From Ascoidea rubescens DSM 1968 (lineage: Eukaryota > Ascomycota > Saccharomycetes > Ascoideales > Ascoideaceae): a stretch of 64,000 nt of DNA. The notes under the pieces are model-generated. The model saw only the letters and a program-made list of their open reading frames with translations. It searched no databases and had not been told where the DNA came from. This document shows positions 19,035-30,700 of the stretch, one piece after another (positions within the stretch are counted from its first letter, which is position 1; each line of letters begins with the position of its first letter). A program made the position numbers and the translations under genes. Location of the stretch: positions 62,001 to 126,000 of the forward strand of contig NW_017962929.1 of assembly GCF_001661345.1 (NCBI RefSeq), read 5' to 3'.

Positions 19035-20512
19035 ATGGTTGGCCAATTATCTAGAGTTAGTATATTGTGTGACTTTATCCACGCTGCTTGAGTGTTTGAG
19101 GTGGAGTTGCCCACTCAAGAAAATAAAAGAAAAAAACATTAAAAAGAAAACTGGAATTGCAATGGGAAGTTTAAGGATTGTATCAAAAGTGGTATTATTC
19201 AATTACATTACTAACAAGAGTTCAATTATCCTTCTTAACAAATCTCAACTGTATGTTTTGTATAATTCCATTTTGATCTCAATTGTACACTAAATTTCAA
19301 TTCCAATTGCTGTTCTTTTTAACTGTATTTTTTTTTTTATGTTTTTGTTTTTGTTTTTGTTTTTGTTTTTGTTTTTATTTTTCATTCTTTATTTTTTTAT
19401 TAACATTATGGTTTTTAACTTGATTTCAGAATGTATTCAACAACTCTCGCCGATTTATGGCAACAGTGTCAAATGAAGCTTTTGCTCCCAAAAAATATGG
19501 TGGTAGATATACTGTCACATTAATTCCAGGTGACGGTATTGGTGAAGAAATTTCCAAATCTGTTGTTGACATCTTTAAAGCCGAAAATGTTCCAATTGAC
19601 TGGGAAACTATCAATGTTTCCGGTTTAGATGATGCATCATCTCAAATTGCTGTCAAGGATGCAGTCCAGTCTTTAAAGAGAAATAAAGTTGGCTTAAAAG
19701 GTATTTGGTATACTCCAACTTCAAGCTCGGGTCATGGTTCCTTAAACGTTGCATTAGTTAAACAATTGGATATCTACGCTTCATTGGCCCATATTAAAAA
19801 TATCCCAGGGATTAAAACCCGATTGGACAACATCGATATAATTTTAATTAGAGAAAGCACTGAAGCTGAATACTCTGGATTAGAACACCAATCTGTTCCA
19901 GGTGTTGTTGAAAGTTTAAAAATTGTCACCAAATATAAAAGTGAAAGAATTGCCAAATTTGCATTTGATTATGCATCCAAAAACAATAGAAAAAATGTCA
20001 CGGCTATTCACAAGGCTAATATTATGAAATTGGCCGATGGTTTGTTCAGACAAACTGTTAAAGAAGTCGGTCAAGGTTATGAAAATATCAATGTCAATGA
20101 CATGATTGTCGACAACGCATCAATGCAAGCAGTTTCAAGACCAGAACAGTTCGATGTCTTGGTGACTCCAAACTTGTATGGGTCAATTTTGTCCAACATT
20201 GCAACAGGGTTAGTTGGAGGTCCTGGTTTAGTTCCAGGCGCTAATTATGGTGCTGAGCATGCAGTCTTTGAACCAGGCTGCAGACATGTTGGTTTGTCGA
20301 TAAAGGGTCAAAATATTGCCAATCCAACTGCCTTAATTTTATCTTCCACCATGATGTTGAACCATTTAGGTTTGAGTGAATACGCCGACAGAATATCCAA
20401 TGCCACCTACGAGGTTATCAAAGATGGCAAGGTCTTGACTCACGACATTGGTGGAAACGCAACTACTGAACAATTTACAAAAGCTATTCTTGAAAAGCTT
20501 AAATCCTACTAG
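19035..20512 (+). CDS. IDH1: mitochondrial NAD-isocitrate dehydrogenase subunit 1 (one intron)
   Basis: Exon 1 is 19035-19055 (7 codons, MVGQLSR) and exon 2 is 19430-20512, a 367-residue product. The spliced N-terminus MVGQLSRNVFNNSRRFMATV is a good mitochondrial presequence. Without the first exon the protein would begin at Met in 19457 and lack it. The mature protein matches Idh1: KKYGGRYTVTLIPGDGIGEE, NVPIDWETINV, GHGSLNVALVKQLDIYA, EYSGLEHQSVPGVVESLK (VPGVVESLK distinguishes Idh1 from Idh2), IHKANIMKLADGLF, VDNASMQAV and GPGLVPGANYG. Idh1 is the regulatory, AMP-binding subunit of the octameric TCA-cycle enzyme. CCAAT and TATA sites lie upstream. Confidence 0.95.
19056..19429 (+). other. 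IDH1: IDH1 intron (374 bp)
   Basis: Donor GTTAGT at 19056. An exact TACTAAC lies at 19209-19215 and the acceptor TTTCAG ends at 19429. No AG occurs between 19221 and 19427, a ~207-base exclusion zone made of T-rich sequence including (TTTTTG)n. The AGs at 19217-19220 are too close to the branch point to be used. Nearer, weaker branch candidates (TATTAAC-like, near 19400) also exist. Confidence 0.85.
19340..19377. repeat. (TTTTTG)n tandem repeat inside the IDH1 intron
   Basis: About six hexamer units, forming much of the polypyrimidine region before the acceptor. Confidence 0.9.
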
Positions 20513-21076
20513 ATATCTGAGTTTTAGCACGCAGTGAATGCAAGGTCTGTGTGGTCAATATTTTATTTTTGTTTCACGTTTTCTCTTTTATACTTTTTTT
20601 TACATTTGTTTCTCCCTTTCTGTTATGGTAGACATTTTGCAGTATTGCAGTATAAATATATATTCAAACATAATTATGAGCTGTCATAATCTCTTATCGC
20701 CAATCGCCAATCGATATTATATTATATTGTATTATTACCATTACTATTATCACTATCAGCACCACCGATAGCCGTGCGAACCCATGCGGTGAGGAGCAGA
20801 AGCGGAAAAATAAAATTAAATAAGCTTAAATGCAAGCTGGGAACTGAGAAACGGTGGTGAAAATAGCCCTATTCTCCATGGAAAATGCCCTCGGAGACCG
20901 AACTTGGCACCTTGTGTCAAAGTAGACTGAACGAGGTGTTTGTATTTATATTCGATTAGAGTGCGAGCATCCACCCAGCGAGGTGCCCATCCAACAACCC
21001 CCCAAAAACCCTGCTTTGCTCAAAAACCGCCCTCACCAGCCTCGCCACCGCCTGCCACCGCCACGGGCGTGCACCG

Positions 21077-21094
21077 CCAGCGATTGGCCGCTGG
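21077..21094. repeat. inverted repeat CCAGCG-N6-CGCTGG enclosing ATTGG
   Basis: Perfect 6-bp arms (21077-21082, 21089-21094) around ATTGGC, so a reverse CCAAT box sits in the centre of a palindrome within the GC island. Confidence 0.6.
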
Positions 21095-21422
21095 ACAGTG
21101 CCCCCCAATCGAACCCCTCCTTTGCCCAAAACCTGACCGTCGTGCGTCTCGGCCTGTTTCCGACTCCAGTTGCCCTCTCAGCTGCGCGTGCAGCGGCATG
21201 CATACCTGTTAAGATTTGATTCTCACTGAACAAACTCAAATCTCTGTCTTTTACAGACCTTTCTGCTTCACTTTCGCGAGAAAAGGACGGAATCTTCTTT
21301 ATTGTTGGTCTGTTCTTTAACATTATCCCAATCTTCTCCAATTTTATTTCTATCTCACCGTTCTCTTTGTCTTTTTTTCATTCATCGACCCTGCAAATCT
21401 TATTTCTCTTTAAATTCTTTTA

Positions 21423-21484
21423 TTTTTTTACTTTTTTTACTTTTTTTACTTTTTTTACTTTTTTTACTTTTTTTACTTTTTTTA
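21423..21484. repeat. 9-bp tandem repeat (ACTTTTTTT)n, ~6 copies
   Basis: Regular 9-bp period of ACT plus T runs, in the promoter or leader of the WOPR gene. Confidence 0.9.
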
Positions 21485-21595
21485 TTTTTCTTAAATGTTT
21501 TTAGATTTTTTAAAATTTGGTTTTAGCCTTTATTCAACTTGTTTTATAACATATCCAACTTGTTCAAAGTGGCATTTTGCTACCAATTGACGGAG

Positions 21596-21605
21596 TATAT
21601 ATAAA
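21596..21605 (+). promoter_or_regulatory. TATA box of the WOPR gene
   Basis: TATATATAAA about 115 bp upstream of the ATG at 21715. Confidence 0.55.
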
Positions 21606-21644
21606 TCGCGCTTTCTTCTGGTTTTTTTTTCTAATTTCAAATTC

Positions 21645-21659
21645 ATGAATCTGTTTTAA
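21645..21659 (+). promoter_or_regulatory. short upstream ORF before the WOPR gene
   Basis: ATG AAT CTG TTT TAA in the likely 5' leader, 56 bp before the main ATG. A short uORF can reduce or condition translation. Whether it lies on the transcript depends on the unmapped start site. Confidence 0.4.
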
Positions 21660-21714
21660 TTTACATTCTTCAAACAATCAAATAGCATTATCTCAAATAA
21701 CAATACCAACAGAA

Positions 21715-22758
21715 ATGGAAACTTATAACGGTGTTATACTAACCCCCCAAGACGCCATTCTCCTAATGGAGGCAACTAGAATAGGTCTTCTACCAAGAGT
21801 CACCAGAAGACTAACTGAACTAGAAAGGAAATCAATTAAGTCTGGCTCAGTTTATGTTTGGGATGAAAAAGAAGCTGGTATGAGACGCTGGACTGATGGT
21901 AGATCCTGGTCTGCTTCAAGAGTATCTGGCTGCTTTTTAACCTATAAAGAAATGGAAGGAAAAAGGATTGAAGATCACCGGCAAAATCGTCATCTTAATG
22001 GCTCAATTCAAGCCTATAAATATAAATTAGATGGCCTAATTAAATCAAGTTTTTCTTTAACAACTCACGATGGTAGAAAGTTGCACTTGATTTTTTATTT
22101 TAAACAGTCTGACTTCAATTCAACTAACTATTTCGATCAAACCCCAACAAGAGATATAAGATTGAAAAATATCATCATTCCCCCCAAGATTTATCCAGAT
22201 TACTCAACCAACGGAACCCCAGTGGTGAACAATAACGCTGAAAACAATAACGCTGAAAACAATAACACCAATCCTTCTCCATACGATATTCAAAACCAAA
22301 ATAACAGAATAGTCGCAAATGTCAGAATACCTCTATTAAATGATTTTAATCTTGATTCAACCTACTTTAACCCTAGATACTTGCCAAACTCAAAAAATTT
22401 AAATCGCGAAATAAATCACAATAATCACTATCCCTATCAATTGCAGCAATGTCATGTCCAGATGCAGCATCAACACCAGTACCAACACCAACACCAATAT
22501 CAAAATACAACCCAAAATCAGAATAACTCAAATTACTATTCTCCACCAAAACCAGTAGCAATTCTACCAAATACTGATTACTATTATTCAAATAATCAAC
22601 ATTATCACATCAAATCTTCATACAACATAAATCTCCCTCAAAATTCCAACATCTCATTACCTCCTCTAAGATCTATTACAAACGGTATTCCATCCTTTAA
22701 TTCATTATCAAAAGATATCGATAATCAGCTTTTGACCAGTTTAAACAGATCCTTTTGA
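21715..22758 (+). CDS. WOPR-domain transcription regulator (Gti1/Pac2 family; Wor1/Mit1-like)
   Basis: 347 residues. The N-terminal WOPR box part A runs over residues 1-85 (YNGVILTPQDAILLMEATRI, LLPRVTRRLTELER, SGSVYVWDEKEAGMRRWTDG, SWSASRVSGCFLTY). Part B is at about 105-140 (LDGLIKSSFSL, DGRKLHLIFYF). The rest is Asn/Gln/His/Tyr-rich low complexity. WOPR proteins bind DNA and govern morphology: Wor1 in Candida white-opaque switching, Mit1 in pseudohyphal growth, Ryp1 in dimorphism. The protein is shorter than Wor1 or Mit1, so Pth2/YHR177W-type members are also possible and no symbol is given. Long intergenic regions on both sides fit a heavily regulated gene. Confidence 0.9.
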   Translation: METYNGVILTPQDAILLMEATRIGLLPRVTRRLTELERKSIKSGSVYVWDEKEAGMRRWTDGRSWSASRVSGCFLTYKEMEGKRIEDHRQNRHLNGSIQAYKYKLDGLIKSSFSLTTHDGRKLHLIFYFKQSDFNSTNYFDQTPTRDIRLKNIIIPPKIYPDYSTNGTPVVNNNAENNNAENNNTNPSPYDIQNQNNRIVANVRIPLLNDFNLDSTYFNPRYLPNSKNLNREINHNNHYPYQLQQCHVQMQHQHQYQHQHQYQNTTQNQNNSNYYSPPKPVAILPNTDYYYSNNQHYHIKSSYNINLPQNSNISLPPLRSITNGIPSFNSLSKDIDNQLLTSLNRSF

Positions 22759-24900
22759 TTCTCTTAATTCTCTTAATTCCCTTTATTTTTTTTGGTTTTT
22801 GGTTTTTTTTGGTTTTTATCTTTTCTTTGTTTTACATCATAAAATTTCTACTCTTCAACTTTAATGTCTTTTTGCTCAACTTTTCATGAAACATTTTAAC
22901 TCATTTTACGTCTTACCTTTTTAAATAGATATTACAATTATAGTTATAGTTATAGTTATAATTATGTTTATAATCATAATAAAATCCTTTATATTCATTC
23001 AATTTATTTCTTTTTATGCAAAAATCTAGTAGACAACGAAAATAAAAAGAAAATCTCGCGCAATTAGTGGTGAAAAATATTGGCCAACTAATTTTTAAAG
23101 TTGAACTGTTTGAATATTAAAAGCAACTCTGGAGCTCATGCCATCAATGTTCTTAATTGAAATTTAAGTTCATAGTAAATTTATTCTAATAAAATAGGAT
23201 AGATAAATAGATAAAAACAAAACCACATCAATTCATTCTTTTTAAACCCTCAACACACACCCAATTTCTTCTTTATGATTTATAGGTTTTTCAAGACTAT
23301 TTGAATTTAAAACTATAATAAGTCCAATCAGATCAGTGTGACTTTTTCTTTTTCATTTTCAGCAGTAGTAAATAACTTTATCAATAGCAAACTGTTGTAA
23401 ATTATTTGGATATGTTTCTCATTGCATCGACAATTAAAATAGCTAATCCAAGATCCTTGTAGTTGGTTTTGTTATATCATTGAAATCCCGAGAATGCTTC
23501 TGCCCACATCAGAAAAAGCTTGTATATGCACCATTAAAAACCTTAAACAACGAGATAAAGCCCGCGGTTCTTAAATCAACGTGGTTTTCAACACAAACAA
23601 CAAACTGATATATACTTATTTCCAAATTTCTTTCCTTTATTAAAATACAAAATCACCAAATCACACCGAAAGGGTTTGGTAATTGAAAAACATACCCTTG
23701 TTTCCTTATTTGATATTCAATCCAAAAAAGAAAGCCCCAAAAGCAATTCCAAAAAGTTTTATCTTTAAAACAGAATCTTTCAACATTAATATAAATCGAG
23801 AAAACAGGATTTCATTGAGGTGGCAGTTTTTCTTTTGTCAGAAAACACAGAAAACACAAAAAATATCATTTGTGTCTCCAAAAGCCCAAAGACTAAGATG
23901 AGTTTGATAGATGGTACAACCCATTTACTGCAAAGAAAGTAACTTCTGGTTTGCGATGTTCTTTTTTTCTTTTGGCTCTTTGTTTTGTTCTCGAAAACGG
24001 ACAAAAGGTATCTGAGCAAAAGACGGATAATGATTTGAGATTTCCTCCTTCTTATTTCAGTCTGTTTCTTTTGGGATCGGATATTTTTTAGCTTACTTGC
24101 ATTTTCAACTTCGCAGTTGCGTAATTCAATAGGATTTGGTTTTCAATCCAGAATTTCGAATGGTTTAAAGGTGAAATCTTCATTTTCCTCTTTGAACATA
24201 TTCAACATGAGATTTTTCCGTGAAATCGCTTGTTGATAACCCGTTGATTACGTTATTTGTTATAGAAAAATTAAAAATTTACTACGAGCAAATTGCCTGG
24301 GATGCTGAGTATATTTATTCTATTCGCAAGGCAATTCCTCGACTTTATTCAGCTCATATACAATTGTCTCTTGAAATGAATATCACACGACATCGATTTG
24401 TAGGCAAAGTATGGGTGTTAATTTACCACTCATCCTATAATACCTTGAAAAATTTCAATCATCTTTTTCTCAATGAATTCTAATAATTGTATATATACTG
24501 AAAAATCTCCAGTGAGGTCCCCTCACTTGTTAATTTTCTTTTAGCTGTTACTAATTTGAGTTGATAGAAAATTCAAGTATCAAAAGCTTAGTTATTGTTT
24601 CAGGTGCAATATCCCAAAAACCGTTGAATCTTTAATCAATCTTTGATTCAATCGAATAGCTTCTTCCTTCCAAACAGATTACTGGATTGTTAAAATCGAA
24701 TTTTTTTAGTATTTTTTGCCTTCTGTCTCCACTGCATTTTTCTCCAAACATCTATTTTTTGCATTAAAATTAAATAATAGAAAAGTTATTATTACCATCG
24801 GATTAATCACTTGAAGTTATTGTGTGTGTGCGAAACTTAATACTAAATACTATTTACTGGTACAAAACAATCGAAAGTTGTTGCAAATTCAAAACTCACA
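22759..24900. other. 2.1-kb intergenic region before ACH1
   Basis: WOPR 3' flank then ACH1 upstream sequence. It is mostly AT-rich. Short ORFs (23683-23901, 23786-24019, 24220-24483) lack family features, and the first and third begin at TTG or GTG. A 17-bp palindrome lies at 24511-24527. No tRNA, LTR or transposon signature was seen. It may hold an unannotated non-coding transcript, but the sequence gives no direct support. Confidence 0.55.
24511..24527. promoter_or_regulatory. palindrome AGTGAGG-TCC-CCTCACT upstream of ACH1
   Basis: Perfect 7-bp arms with a 3-bp spacer, about 375 bp upstream of the ACH1 ATG. It contains CCCCT (STRE-like). It could be a dimeric regulator site. Confidence 0.4.
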
Positions 24901-26465
24901 ATGTCAGCTATCTTGAAAGAAAGAGTTAGATATCTCCCACTATTATCAAAATTAAGAAAGCCAGAAGAATGTGTTGAGTTTTTTAAAAATGGACAGTATA
25001 TTGGATGGTCAGGTTTTGCAGGTGTGGGTGCTCCCAAAAAGGTCCCTGAAGCGCTTTCAAAGCATGTTGAGGACAACAAACTTCAGGGAAAATTGGCATT
25101 CAACTTATTTGTAGGTGCTTCTGCTGGACCAGAGGAAAGCAAATGGGCTGAAAATGGAATGATCCTACGAAGATCACCTCACCAAGTAGGAAGGGGAATA
25201 GCTAACTCAATAAACACTGGGGGAACCCACTTTTTCGATAAACATTTGTCGATGTTTGCCCAAGATTTGACCTATGGATACTACACCAGATTCAAGAAAG
25301 ATAATGACTTGTTAGACTACTCGATCATCGAAGTAACAGCCATCACAGAAAATGGAGGATTGATATTGGGCCCTGGTGTGGGTGCGGTCCCTGAAATAGT
25401 GAGTGTTTCGGATAAATTAATTTTGGAAGTTAACACCAAAAACCCTTCCTTTGAAGGATTGCATGATATTGATATGCCCATAAATCCCCATTCAGACCAG
25501 CTTATCCTTATCGCAGAGTTGATGACAGGTCTGGTCTGTTTGCTGTGCCAATTGATCCTGACAGAGTTGCAGCTATTGTCGAGTGTGACAGGTCTGATGC
25601 TATTCCACCCAACACTCCCTCTGATGCAATGTCGCAGGCCATTGGAAACCATTTGATTGAGTTTTTTGAGCAGGAAGTCAAGGCCGGAAGAATGCCTTCC
25701 AACTTGCACCCTTTGCAATCAGGTATCGGAAATATTGCTAATGCTGTGATCGATGGTTTGTCTTCCTCTTCATTCAAAGACCTCAAGGTGTGGACAGAGG
25801 TTTTGCAGGACTCGTTTTTGGACTTCTTTGAAAAGGGCACATTGGATTACGCTACTGCTTCAGCGATTAGATTGACCGAAAATGGTTTTAAAAGATTTTT
25901 CGATAACTGGGATCTCTTTAGCAAAAAATTATGTTTACGATCTCAAGTTGTCTCTAATTCACCAGAAATCATCAGAAGATTGGGTGTTATTGCAATGAAT
26001 ACTCCTGTTGAAGTTGATATCTATGCACATGCTAATTCAACCAACGTTAATGGTTCGAAAATGTTACATGGTATTGGTGGTTCCGGTGATTTTCTCAGAA
26101 ACGCTAAATTATCTATAATGCACACTCCATCAGCAAGAAAAACAAAAACAGATCCTACTGGTATATCATGCATTGTGCCATTTGCATCCCATATTGACCA
26201 AACCGAACATGATTTGGATATTTTGGTCACTGAACAGGGATTGGCTGATTTAAGAGGATTGTCTCCAAGAGAAAGATCTGTTGAAATTATTAAAAACTGT
26301 GCTCATCCTGACTATAAAGATCAATTATTAGACTATGTCAGAAGAGCTGAGCTTCAGGCTGCCAAAACAAAAAGTCTTCATGAGCCCCATATTCTTGCTG
26401 ATGCGTTTAAAATGCACATAAACTTCAGCAAGGAAGGTACCATGAAATTGAAATCCTGGGATTAA
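24901..26465 (+). CDS. ACH1: acetyl-CoA hydrolase / succinyl-CoA:acetate CoA-transferase Ach1, with a one-base frameshift
   Basis: Two overlapping frames together cover Ach1 (about 521 residues, 526 in S. cerevisiae). The first frame (from 24901) carries [56 protein letters not shown] and [13 protein letters not shown]. The second frame (to 26465) carries [69 protein letters not shown] and [15 protein letters not shown]. The break is at a CCCC run (25486-25489), where the family has Asn-Pro-Pro-Phe-Arg: five C would keep frame and read [15 protein letters not shown]. All else is intact, so a sequencing or assembly error is the likely cause. Ach1 is mitochondrial and handles acetate and acetyl-CoA units. 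Confidence 0.93.
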
Positions 26466-26793
26466 ACCCATTTAAACCCCATATATATCGTAAATAGAAT
26501 ATAACTGCAATAAATAGCTTTTAGCAAAAACAAATCAAAAGAATAAATATCCACATTCGTTATATTTGGCCAAGTTCGAAATTACTGCTAATAAATGCCC
26601 GTGCTTGTATAAACACACGTGAATATTACGTAATCTTCTGATGATGATTTCTTTTTGCTTAAAACTGACACGAGTATCTTTACTGTGATCTGAAAGAACC
26701 TCAGATCATTTTGTTGTTTATCAGACAACCTTAGAATCTCGCAACTATTCCTTCTCAACTTTTTTTTCTTTGAAAATCAGATTAAACAATAAA
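26466..26793. promoter_or_regulatory. ACH1 3' flank and ERV25 promoter
   Basis: About 330 bp, AT-rich, with a CACGTG at 26616-26621 and a CT-rich leader before the ERV25 ATG. Confidence 0.5.
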
Positions 26794-27423
26794 ATGAAAA
26801 GCATAATCTTGTTGTTTTTTTTTCTCATAAGTTTAATAACAGCCTTAAGATTTGAGGTGCCTGCTGGTTCTTCTAAAAAATGTATCAGAGATTTTATATC
26901 TGAAGGTCAATTAGTTGTGGTAAATATCGAATCTTCTGGTCAAGTTGGTGATGGTCAACAATTAAATTTCAATATTGTGGATAGTGTTGGAAATGAATAT
27001 CGAAGAAAAAAAGATTTTGCAGGTTCAACTAGAGTTGCATTTACTGCCCATGCTTCTGCTGCATTTGATGTTTGTTTTCAAAATCTTTTGCTAAGATCAA
27101 ACAACAGAGCTAAAAATCAGTTTAGAGAAATTGAATTGGATATTGAAGCTGGTAGTGCAGCAAGGGATTGGAATGCGATTCAGGCTGCCGAAAAATTGAA
27201 ACCTGTAGAATTGGAATTAAGAAGAATTGAAGAATTAACTGATGAAATAGTTGATGAATTGAACTATTTAAAGGTTAGAGAAGAAAGACTCAGGAATACA
27301 AATGAATCAACAAACTCAAGAGTGAAAAATTTCTCCTTTTTAATTATAATTTCCTTAATATCTTTAGGTATTTGGCAAGTTCAATATTTAAGAGCTTATT
27401 TCAGATCAAAACATATTATTTAA
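26794..27423 (+). CDS. ERV25: p24-family cargo receptor Erv25 (p24 delta)
   Basis: 209 residues from the ATG at 26794 (the in-frame codon at 26770 is TTG). Signal peptide at residues 1-19. GOLD domain: [45 protein letters not shown] and FDVCFQN, with the two Cys that form the lumenal disulfide. The coiled-coil membrane-proximal region includes [20 protein letters not shown] and [19 protein letters not shown]. One transmembrane helix and a short tail ending FRSKHII follow. Near-colinear with yeast Erv25 (211 aa), which cycles in COPI/COPII vesicles with Emp24, Erp1 and Erp2. Confidence 0.97.
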   Translation: MKSIILLFFFLISLITALRFEVPAGSSKKCIRDFISEGQLVVVNIESSGQVGDGQQLNFNIVDSVGNEYRRKKDFAGSTRVAFTAHASAAFDVCFQNLLLRSNNRAKNQFREIELDIEAGSAARDWNAIQAAEKLKPVELELRRIEELTDEIVDELNYLKVREERLRNTNESTNSRVKNFSFLIIISLISLGIWQVQYLRAYFRSKHII

Positions 27424-27795
27424 TCTAATTTATTTTAATTAAACTCAATTTGTTTTATTTTTGAAATTTTGGTTTTGTATATTCATTCATTTGCATTTTT
27501 TAATAAAAGTACTTTAAAAAACTATAAAAATAATTAAATATATTTAATATTACCTTAATTAAAAAGTTTTAGAGTTTAATAATATTTACAGGGATATCTT
27601 ATATATATATGTATGTATCTATATTAATCTTTATCAATTGTCTTTATCAATTATTAAAAATAAAAATAAAAATAAAAATAAAAATAAAAATAAAAATAAA
27701 AATAAAAATAAAAATAAATAAAAATAAATAAAAATAAATAAAAATAAATAAAAATAATCAGAAAAAAAAATAAACAAATTTTAAACAATTATCTT
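27424..27795. other. convergent intergenic region ERV25 - CYM1
   Basis: About 370 bp, nearly pure A/T, with a long AATAAA-type tandem repeat (27655-27757). Confidence 0.8.
27655..27757. repeat. (TAAAAA)n hexanucleotide repeat grading into AAATAAATAA units
   Basis: About ten hexamer units followed by four 10-bp units, between convergent genes. Confidence 0.9.
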
Positions 27796-30700
27796 CTAAT
27801 CAACATCTAAATCAATAATATTCCAATCTTCCATTTCTTCGCTTTTGGGCCCAATAACTGCAATACTCCTAACATCTTTACTACCACTAATCAAATACTT
27901 ATCTGCTACTTTTTTGATATCTTCAATTGTAACACTCAATAGATTCTCTCTTCTATTTTGTCTCATTTCATCTGTTATGCTATTTCTGAACATCATCATA
28001 CCTTCACTTTTAACATCCATTGGTGAATCAACACTTTGGAAAATTGTTAATTTAGCTTCATTTAAATCTGTATCTGTCCATTTATTGCTAATAGCAAACT
28101 CTCCCGCTTTCTTAAAGAAATCGATACTTCTCAATGGATGTGGATCTCTGTAAGAGTAATAGCTAAATATTCCATCGACACCTCCATATCTGGAACCACC
28201 TCCGTAGGCACCACCTTTTTCTCTAATTTCTTTATGCAAGTATTTAAAGGTCAATAGTTGGGCTAAAACCTGTAAAGCTGCACCATCTTTTGATAAATAG
28301 TTTGATCCTTGAATACCCATTGCAGCAAAATTGATTTGAAATGGTAAATTAATACATGTGGGTTTGCTTGGATCAAATTTCTTATCATTTGCTTTTCTTA
28401 ATTCAATAAAGTATGATGGGTCTTCAAATTTTTTGGCTTTTAATAAACTTTTAGGATTTTTTAATTTTTCCAAAGTGGGTTTCTCATTTTCTTTTTCAGG
28501 TAGTTTACTTGTGAAATCATGTATTAATTGCTCATTTTTATCAACAGCGTTTTTGTCTGTTATTAAAGCAAATGATAGTTTTTGATTGTTTATAATAATT
28601 TTTTTCAATTCAATTAATTTTGATACAACATTTTCTTTTAGTGCTTCATCATCATCAACAAATTTATTGAGTTTGCTCAAAAATTTGATTTGTTCAATAC
28701 CAGTTAAATATTCACTAAATTTTCTAACTGGAGATAATTGTGAAGCGACAAAGTTAGTTGCAAAAGATGAACCACTATCGGCTATAGCAGATACATTATT
28801 TGAATTTAAAGATTTTATTAAAGTTTTTAGCTTTTCTAAATTATTAAAATTTATTTTAGTTAAAATTTCCAACCAAATTGAATAAATTTTAAGAATTTGA
28901 GAATCTAACGAAGCACCAGTGATTTCCCAATATAATTTTGGCTTCAAATTATTTTCAGGGGTTGGTTTAATATAGACGGAAGAATGAAAACCTCCTGTAT
29001 GTAGTTTAATTTCATCTTCGAGTTCAGCCATTGATTTGTCGATTGTACCTAAATTCAATAAACATTCAGAAAATAAAGGTAGATAAGGCAATAGTCTTGC
29101 TGGAATTGAGTCAGTTAGATCTTTTTTACAAAAGAAATAAGTTAAACCATTTGTGTCTGTGATTCTTTTTAAAATTTTAAAAGTATTATCATTATCGTTC
29201 TTTCCTGAGAACTCTAAAGGAATCTTTTCGCCGATGGCTGGAATATCCTTTTCTACAGATAAAGTTGGTAGGGAGGATAAATCTTCTTTTGAATTTTGTT
29301 TTTCTAACAATTTTAGGCCTCTTTTTTGAATGGTTTTCATATCATCGTCGGACAAATTTTTAATTTTTTGGTTTAAACGAGCCTTTTCTTGAGTGATTAA
29401 AGAGTCATTAAAATTGTCCTTTGGTTTTATAATAAAGGTGAAAGTTGGTTTGTTAATGAAATATTTTTCGATTAAATGTTTAAAAATATTACCTTTTGAG
29501 ATTTGGAATTCTGACTTAAATTGGTTGAGAGTGTCGTTAAATGCCAATTGATCAAAAGGATCTATATTGTTAACCCAACCCGGGATAATTGAGTATAATA
29601 AGTTTAAGCCAAATTGAGATTTTTTATCTTTTTTATTGATTTCGATTTGTCTTAAGATTGCATTAATTTTTGAAGGTTCAAAGCCATTTTCATAATAATA
29701 ATCGATAATTTCAGCAACTTTATTTTTAAAAATAGGAATATCAGATTCAATTAAACCTTGCAAACCTATTGAAAAGCTATTTAAATTTGTAGTTGAATCT
29801 GAGCCAGTGTTAACGGTAAAATCTGAGCCAATATTTTTTTCAATTAATTGTTTAAAAAAAGGAGAAGAATGACCATCAGTTAATAAATTGCTGAGAATTT
29901 TGAGACAGAAAGTTTCGTAAACGTCTTTGGGGTTTCCGGTGAACCAGGTTAAAGATACTTTAAATTGTTTATCCTTTGGTAGCATTGGATCGGTGGGGCC
30001 ATCAATTGTTACTGATTTATTTGAAGAAAGGTCTATGGGGTTGACTGGGATGGAATTGGAAGAGTCGTAGGATCTTTTACCAAAAGCTGATAAGTTATCA
30101 TTTAAAAAGGACAAGTTGTCAGATAACGGTAGATCGCCGTATGAGTATATTTTTGAATTTGAAGGGTGATATTTTTGGGAGTGGAAATCAATTAGATCTT
30201 GATGGAATAAATTTGTTATAAAATTTGGATCACCGCCGGAGACGTTTAAAGAAGGGTATATTGATTTTAAGAAATTGATATAGAAAAAATAGGAAGAATT
30301 TGAGAGTTGGCCTTTCATTTCGTTGTAGACCACACCTTTAAATATGATTGGGGTATTGGGGTCCTGTGGATCTTGGTGTTCTAGCCTCCAGCCTTCTTGA
30401 TAAAAATCCTCACTTGATAAAATTGGGTTGAAGACAGAATCAAAGTAGATATTTCTCAAGTTTTGATAATCGATTTGGTTTGTGGTTGAAAATGGGTAAA
30501 AAGTGTAATCATGGCCAGTCATTGCATTCATAAAATTTGATAGAGAACGATTTAACATTTTGAAAAAGGGATCTCTTACAGGATATTTTTGAGAGCCACA
30601 TAGAGTAGTGTGTTCTAAAATATGGGGTAAACCAGTTGAATCAGAAGCATTTGTCTTGAAGGCTAAACTAAAAACGTTATTTTTATCGTTTCTGTCGATA

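Larger units (their letters stand above)
20513..21714. promoter_or_regulatory. IDH1 3' flank and long promoter of the WOPR gene
   Basis: About 1.2 kb. 20513-20780 is AT-rich 3' flank. 20950-21220 is a GC island with short spurious ORFs on both strands and an inverted repeat around ATTGG (21077-21094). Then come a CT-rich section with a 9-bp T-rich repeat (21423-21484), a TATA box (21596) and a 4-codon uORF (21645). Confidence 0.55.

Noticed and set aside
18708-19091. 127-codon ORF overlapping IDH1 exon 1
   Set aside because: Product of the GC island; its last codons coincide with IDH1 exon 1 and its intron start, which splicing explains better.
24220-24483. 87-codon ORF upstream of ACH1
   Set aside because: Begins at GTG, has only a late internal ATG, no family features, and lies in the ACH1 upstream region.
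22759-24900. possible transposon or LTR remnant in the 2.1-kb gap
   Set aside because: No terminal repeats, target-site duplication or reverse transcriptase or integrase motifs seen in any frame.
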